A DNA stretch of 6,454 nt, taken from the NCBI GenBank assembly GCA_946637575.1, contig CAMPBJ010000061.1, positions 1 to 6,454 of the forward strand. The letters run 5' to 3'. A program made the translations under genes and the position numbers. Shown piece after piece: positions 4,885 through 6,454 of the stretch. The notes beneath the pieces are model-generated. The model was not told the origin of the DNA, made no database searches, and was given only the letters and a program-made list of their open reading frames with translations. Each line of letters begins with the position of its first letter. Positions within the stretch are counted from its first letter, which is position 1. The stretch is from an uncultured Clostridia bacterium (GTDB taxonomy: Bacteria; Bacillota; Clostridia; Christensenellales; Borkfalkiaceae).

Positions 4885-5255
4885 AATCTATACTTTCCGC
4901 CGTGATAGTCGCGCTGCTTTTAACCGTCGGCGCGATATACGAGCATAGCGCGGTAAAAAGGGAGTTTACGGAGTTTTCTTTTGAAGTGGAGCAAGTTTAC
5001 ACGATAGTGAACGAGAAAACGGCAAAGGAAAAGGATATTTACGATCTGCAGGAAAAGTGGCTTAGTAAAAAGAGACGGCTTTTTATGTTTATCCCGCACG
5101 GCGAGATAAAGGAGATCGACCTGTGGCTTACGGAGTCCATAAAACTCGTCCGCGACGAAAAATGGGAAGACGCCGTGTCTAAGATCGAAGTGTTGAAAGA
5201 ACTCGTTGAAGAGATCCCGAGAACCTTCCTTTTAACCCCCGAAAATATTCTTTAA
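4878..5255 (+). CDS. DUF4363 family membrane-anchored protein
   Basis: A 125-residue protein resembling DUF4363, a small clostridial family often found directly after DUF421 genes. One N-terminal hydrophobic segment (about 4-20) is a membrane anchor or uncleaved signal. It is followed by an EH pair (22-23) and a mostly helical, charged domain with a conserved-looking WLSKKRRLFMFIPHGEI region (61-77). It ends in ENIL, a typical family ending. The domain probably lies outside the membrane and the function is unknown. The start is GTG at 4878, overlapping the DUF421 stop (GTGGTAA), with AGGAG at 4863-4867 as ribosome site. Tight overlap suggests co-translation and a shared task with the DUF421 protein. 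No strong terminator follows; the nagA promoter begins 18 bases after the stop. Confidence 0.8.
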   Translation: MVKSILSAVIVALLLTVGAIYEHSAVKREFTEFSFEVEQVYTIVNEKTAKEKDIYDLQEKWLSKKRRLFMFIPHGEIKEIDLWLTESIKLVRDEKWEDAVSKIEVLKELVEEIPRTFLLTPENIL

Positions 5256-5272
5256 GCGGGCGGGCTTTATAA

Positions 5273-5301
5273 TTGACAACAGTATTTTGCGGTGCTAAAA
5301 T
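5273..5301 (+). promoter_or_regulatory. Sigma-A-type promoter of nagA
   Basis: A perfect TTGACA (5273-5278), a 17-base spacer and TAAAAT (5296-5301, five of six consensus bases) are present. TGC sits directly before the -10, which makes an extended -10. Transcription should begin near 5308, giving a short A-rich leader of about 20 bases. The ribosome site is the modest AAGGG at 5319-5323 just before ATG 5328. No NagR-type operator could be recognised. Confidence 0.85.
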
Positions 5302-5327
5302 AAAGAAAAAAACAAAAAAGGGCGCAT

Positions 5328-6454
5328 ATGATAGGATTTAGAAACGCAAACGTTTACGTTGAAGGAAAAGGCGTCGTAAAGACGAATTTAGGCTTTGAAA
5401 ACGGCAAGATCGCATATATCGGAGACGAAGATAAAATCACCGAAGAACTCTTTTCATTAAAAGACGCGGTCGTAGTCCCCGGGTTTATCGACGAACACAT
5501 ACACGGAGCGAAAGGGAGCGACGCGATGGACGGAACGACGGACGCGCTCTCTACCATTGCGAACGCGATCGCAAGCGAGGGAACGACGGGTTTTCTTGCC
5601 ACCACGATGACGCAGAGCGTAGAGAACATAAAAAAGGCGATGCGCGCGGTAAAAGAGTACAAAAAAAGCACGCACGACGACGGCGCGGAAGTTTTGGGCA
5701 TACACTTAGAAGGTCCGTTTATTTCGGTAAAGCACGTCGGCGCACAGCCGTTAGAACACGTTCAAGCCCCGTCGGTCGAAACCTTCGAGTCTTACAATAA
5801 AGAGAGCGGGAACAACATAAAACTCGTTACCCTTGCGCCCGAAGTTAAAGGGGCGGACGAACTCATTAAGCACTTAAAGAAAAATGGGATCGTTGCAAGT
5901 ATCGGGCATACGGACGCGACGTACGAAGACGTTAAAAAAGCGATGGAGAGCGGGGCTACGAATATCACGCACACTTTCAACGCGCAAAAGCCGCTCCATC
6001 ACAGGGAGATCGGAACGGTCGGCTCTGCGCTTTTGTTCGACGAACTTAACTGCGAGGCGATCTGCGACACGATCCACCTATCCGTTCCCGCGATAAAGTT
6101 ACTTATCAAAAACAAACCGCATGACAAGTTTACGCTGATAACCGACGCTATGCGCGCAAAACATTTGCCCGAGGGGGAAAGCGAACTCGGCGGGCAGACG
6201 GTTTACGTTAAAAACGGCGAGGCGAGACTTAAAGACGGCACGCTTGCCGGCAGCATTTTAAAGATGAACGACGCGGTAAAAAACCTCGTCTTAAAATGCG
6301 ACGTTCCTTTTACGGACGCTATCGACTTCGCAACGGCTAACCCCGCGAAAAACCTTGGACTTTTCGAAAAGAAAGGCTCGATAAAACTCGGAAAAGACGC
6401 GGACGTTACCGTGCTTGACGGCGAATTCAACGTCCTTTTGACCGTAAGAGCGGG
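5328..6454 (+). CDS. nagA: N-acetylglucosamine-6-phosphate deacetylase, partial at right edge
   Basis: An open frame of 375 codons without a stop before the right edge. The family length (about 380-390 residues) suggests only about 10 residues are missing. The cytoplasmic, metal-dependent enzyme removes acetate from N-acetylglucosamine 6-phosphate, making glucosamine 6-phosphate for wall synthesis or glycolysis through NagB. Amidohydrolase landmarks are in order: PGFIDEHIHG with H57 and H59, the metal ligand E128 in LEGPF, H194 in GHTDATY, H215 in ITHTFNAQKPLHHREIG, and the catalytic aspartate D273 in TDAM. H250 in DTIHLS is at the substrate-binding position usually written DGIHV. The last visible part (GSIKLGKDADVTVLD) is the C-terminal beta-sandwich seen in the family. 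All expected catalytic residues are intact. The gene has its own promoter, so it is probably separate from the DUF421-DUF4363 pair; nagB or a GntR-type regulator could follow beyond the window. Confidence 0.95.
   Translation, partial: MIGFRNANVYVEGKGVVKTNLGFENGKIAYIGDEDKITEELFSLKDAVVVPGFIDEHIHGAKGSDAMDGTTDALSTIANAIASEGTTGFLATTMTQSVENIKKAMRAVKEYKKSTHDDGAEVLGIHLEGPFISVKHVGAQPLEHVQAPSVETFESYNKESGNNIKLVTLAPEVKGADELIKHLKKNGIVASIGHTDATYEDVKKAMESGATNITHTFNAQKPLHHREIGTVGSALLFDELNCEAICDTIHLSVPAIKLLIKNKPHDKFTLITDAMRAKHLPEGESELGGQTVYVKNGEARLKDGTLAGSILKMNDAVKNLVLKCDVPFTDAIDFATANPAKNLGLFEKKGSIKLGKDADVTVLDGEFNVLLTVRA

Noticed and set aside
5253..5272. AAGC-GGGCGG-GCTT hairpin after the DUF4363 stop as a terminator
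   Set aside because: The stem is only 4 bp and no real T run follows; it abuts the nagA promoter and may be chance.
5354..5705. Minus-strand open frames within nagA
   Set aside because: They are opposite-strand shadows of the strongly recognisable nagA frame, with no ribosome site or family features.

Overview
The window looks like the chromosome of an anaerobic, Gram-positive, clostridia-type bacterium. The evidence is an electron-transfer pair of the trimeric [FeFe]-hydrogenase type, a tetrahydrofolate (THF) riboswitch in front of an ECF folate transporter subunit, a SpoVB-type flippase, the DUF421-DUF4363 gene pair, strong AGGAGG-like ribosome sites and TTGACA/TATAAT-like promoters. Species cannot be named from sequence alone. 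No insertion sequence, CRISPR array, tRNA, rRNA or phage gene is visible, and no stretch over 300 bases lacks a gene.

Left part (1-1349, minus strand): hydC (NuoE-like, complete) and hydB (NuoF-like, cut by the left edge) form an operon with a 4-base start/stop overlap. It is driven by a near-consensus promoter, TTGACA-N17-TATACT. The catalytic hydrogenase subunit would be expected just beyond base 1. Next (1425-1703, minus) is a small protein made of two LysM motifs and nothing else, divergent from a SpoVB/MurJ-superfamily lipid-linked sugar flippase (1770-3314, plus).

Middle part (3258-4158, minus): this is the best-resolved regulatory unit. A strong promoter starts transcription at, or within a few bases of, a THF riboswitch aptamer. 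Downstream a hairpin hides the Shine-Dalgarno sequence of folT, the folate-specific S component of an ECF transporter. The folT transcript ends at an intrinsic terminator embedded in the last codons of the convergent flippase gene. The expected logic is feedback: enough reduced folate in the cell switches off folate uptake.

Right part (4182-6454, plus): a DUF421 (YetF-like) membrane protein and a DUF4363 protein overlap by 7 bases. The DUF421 start codon lies inside a perfect 8-bp inverted repeat and has no clear ribosome site. Then a TTGACA-N17-TAAAAT promoter precedes nagA (N-acetylglucosamine-6-phosphate deacetylase), which runs off the right edge probably only a few residues short of its end.

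I do not see a wholly new system. The most valuable items are the THF riboswitch with a readable expression platform, the hairpin over the DUF421 start, two divergent intergenic regions with symmetric -10 elements, and the terminator inside a coding end.
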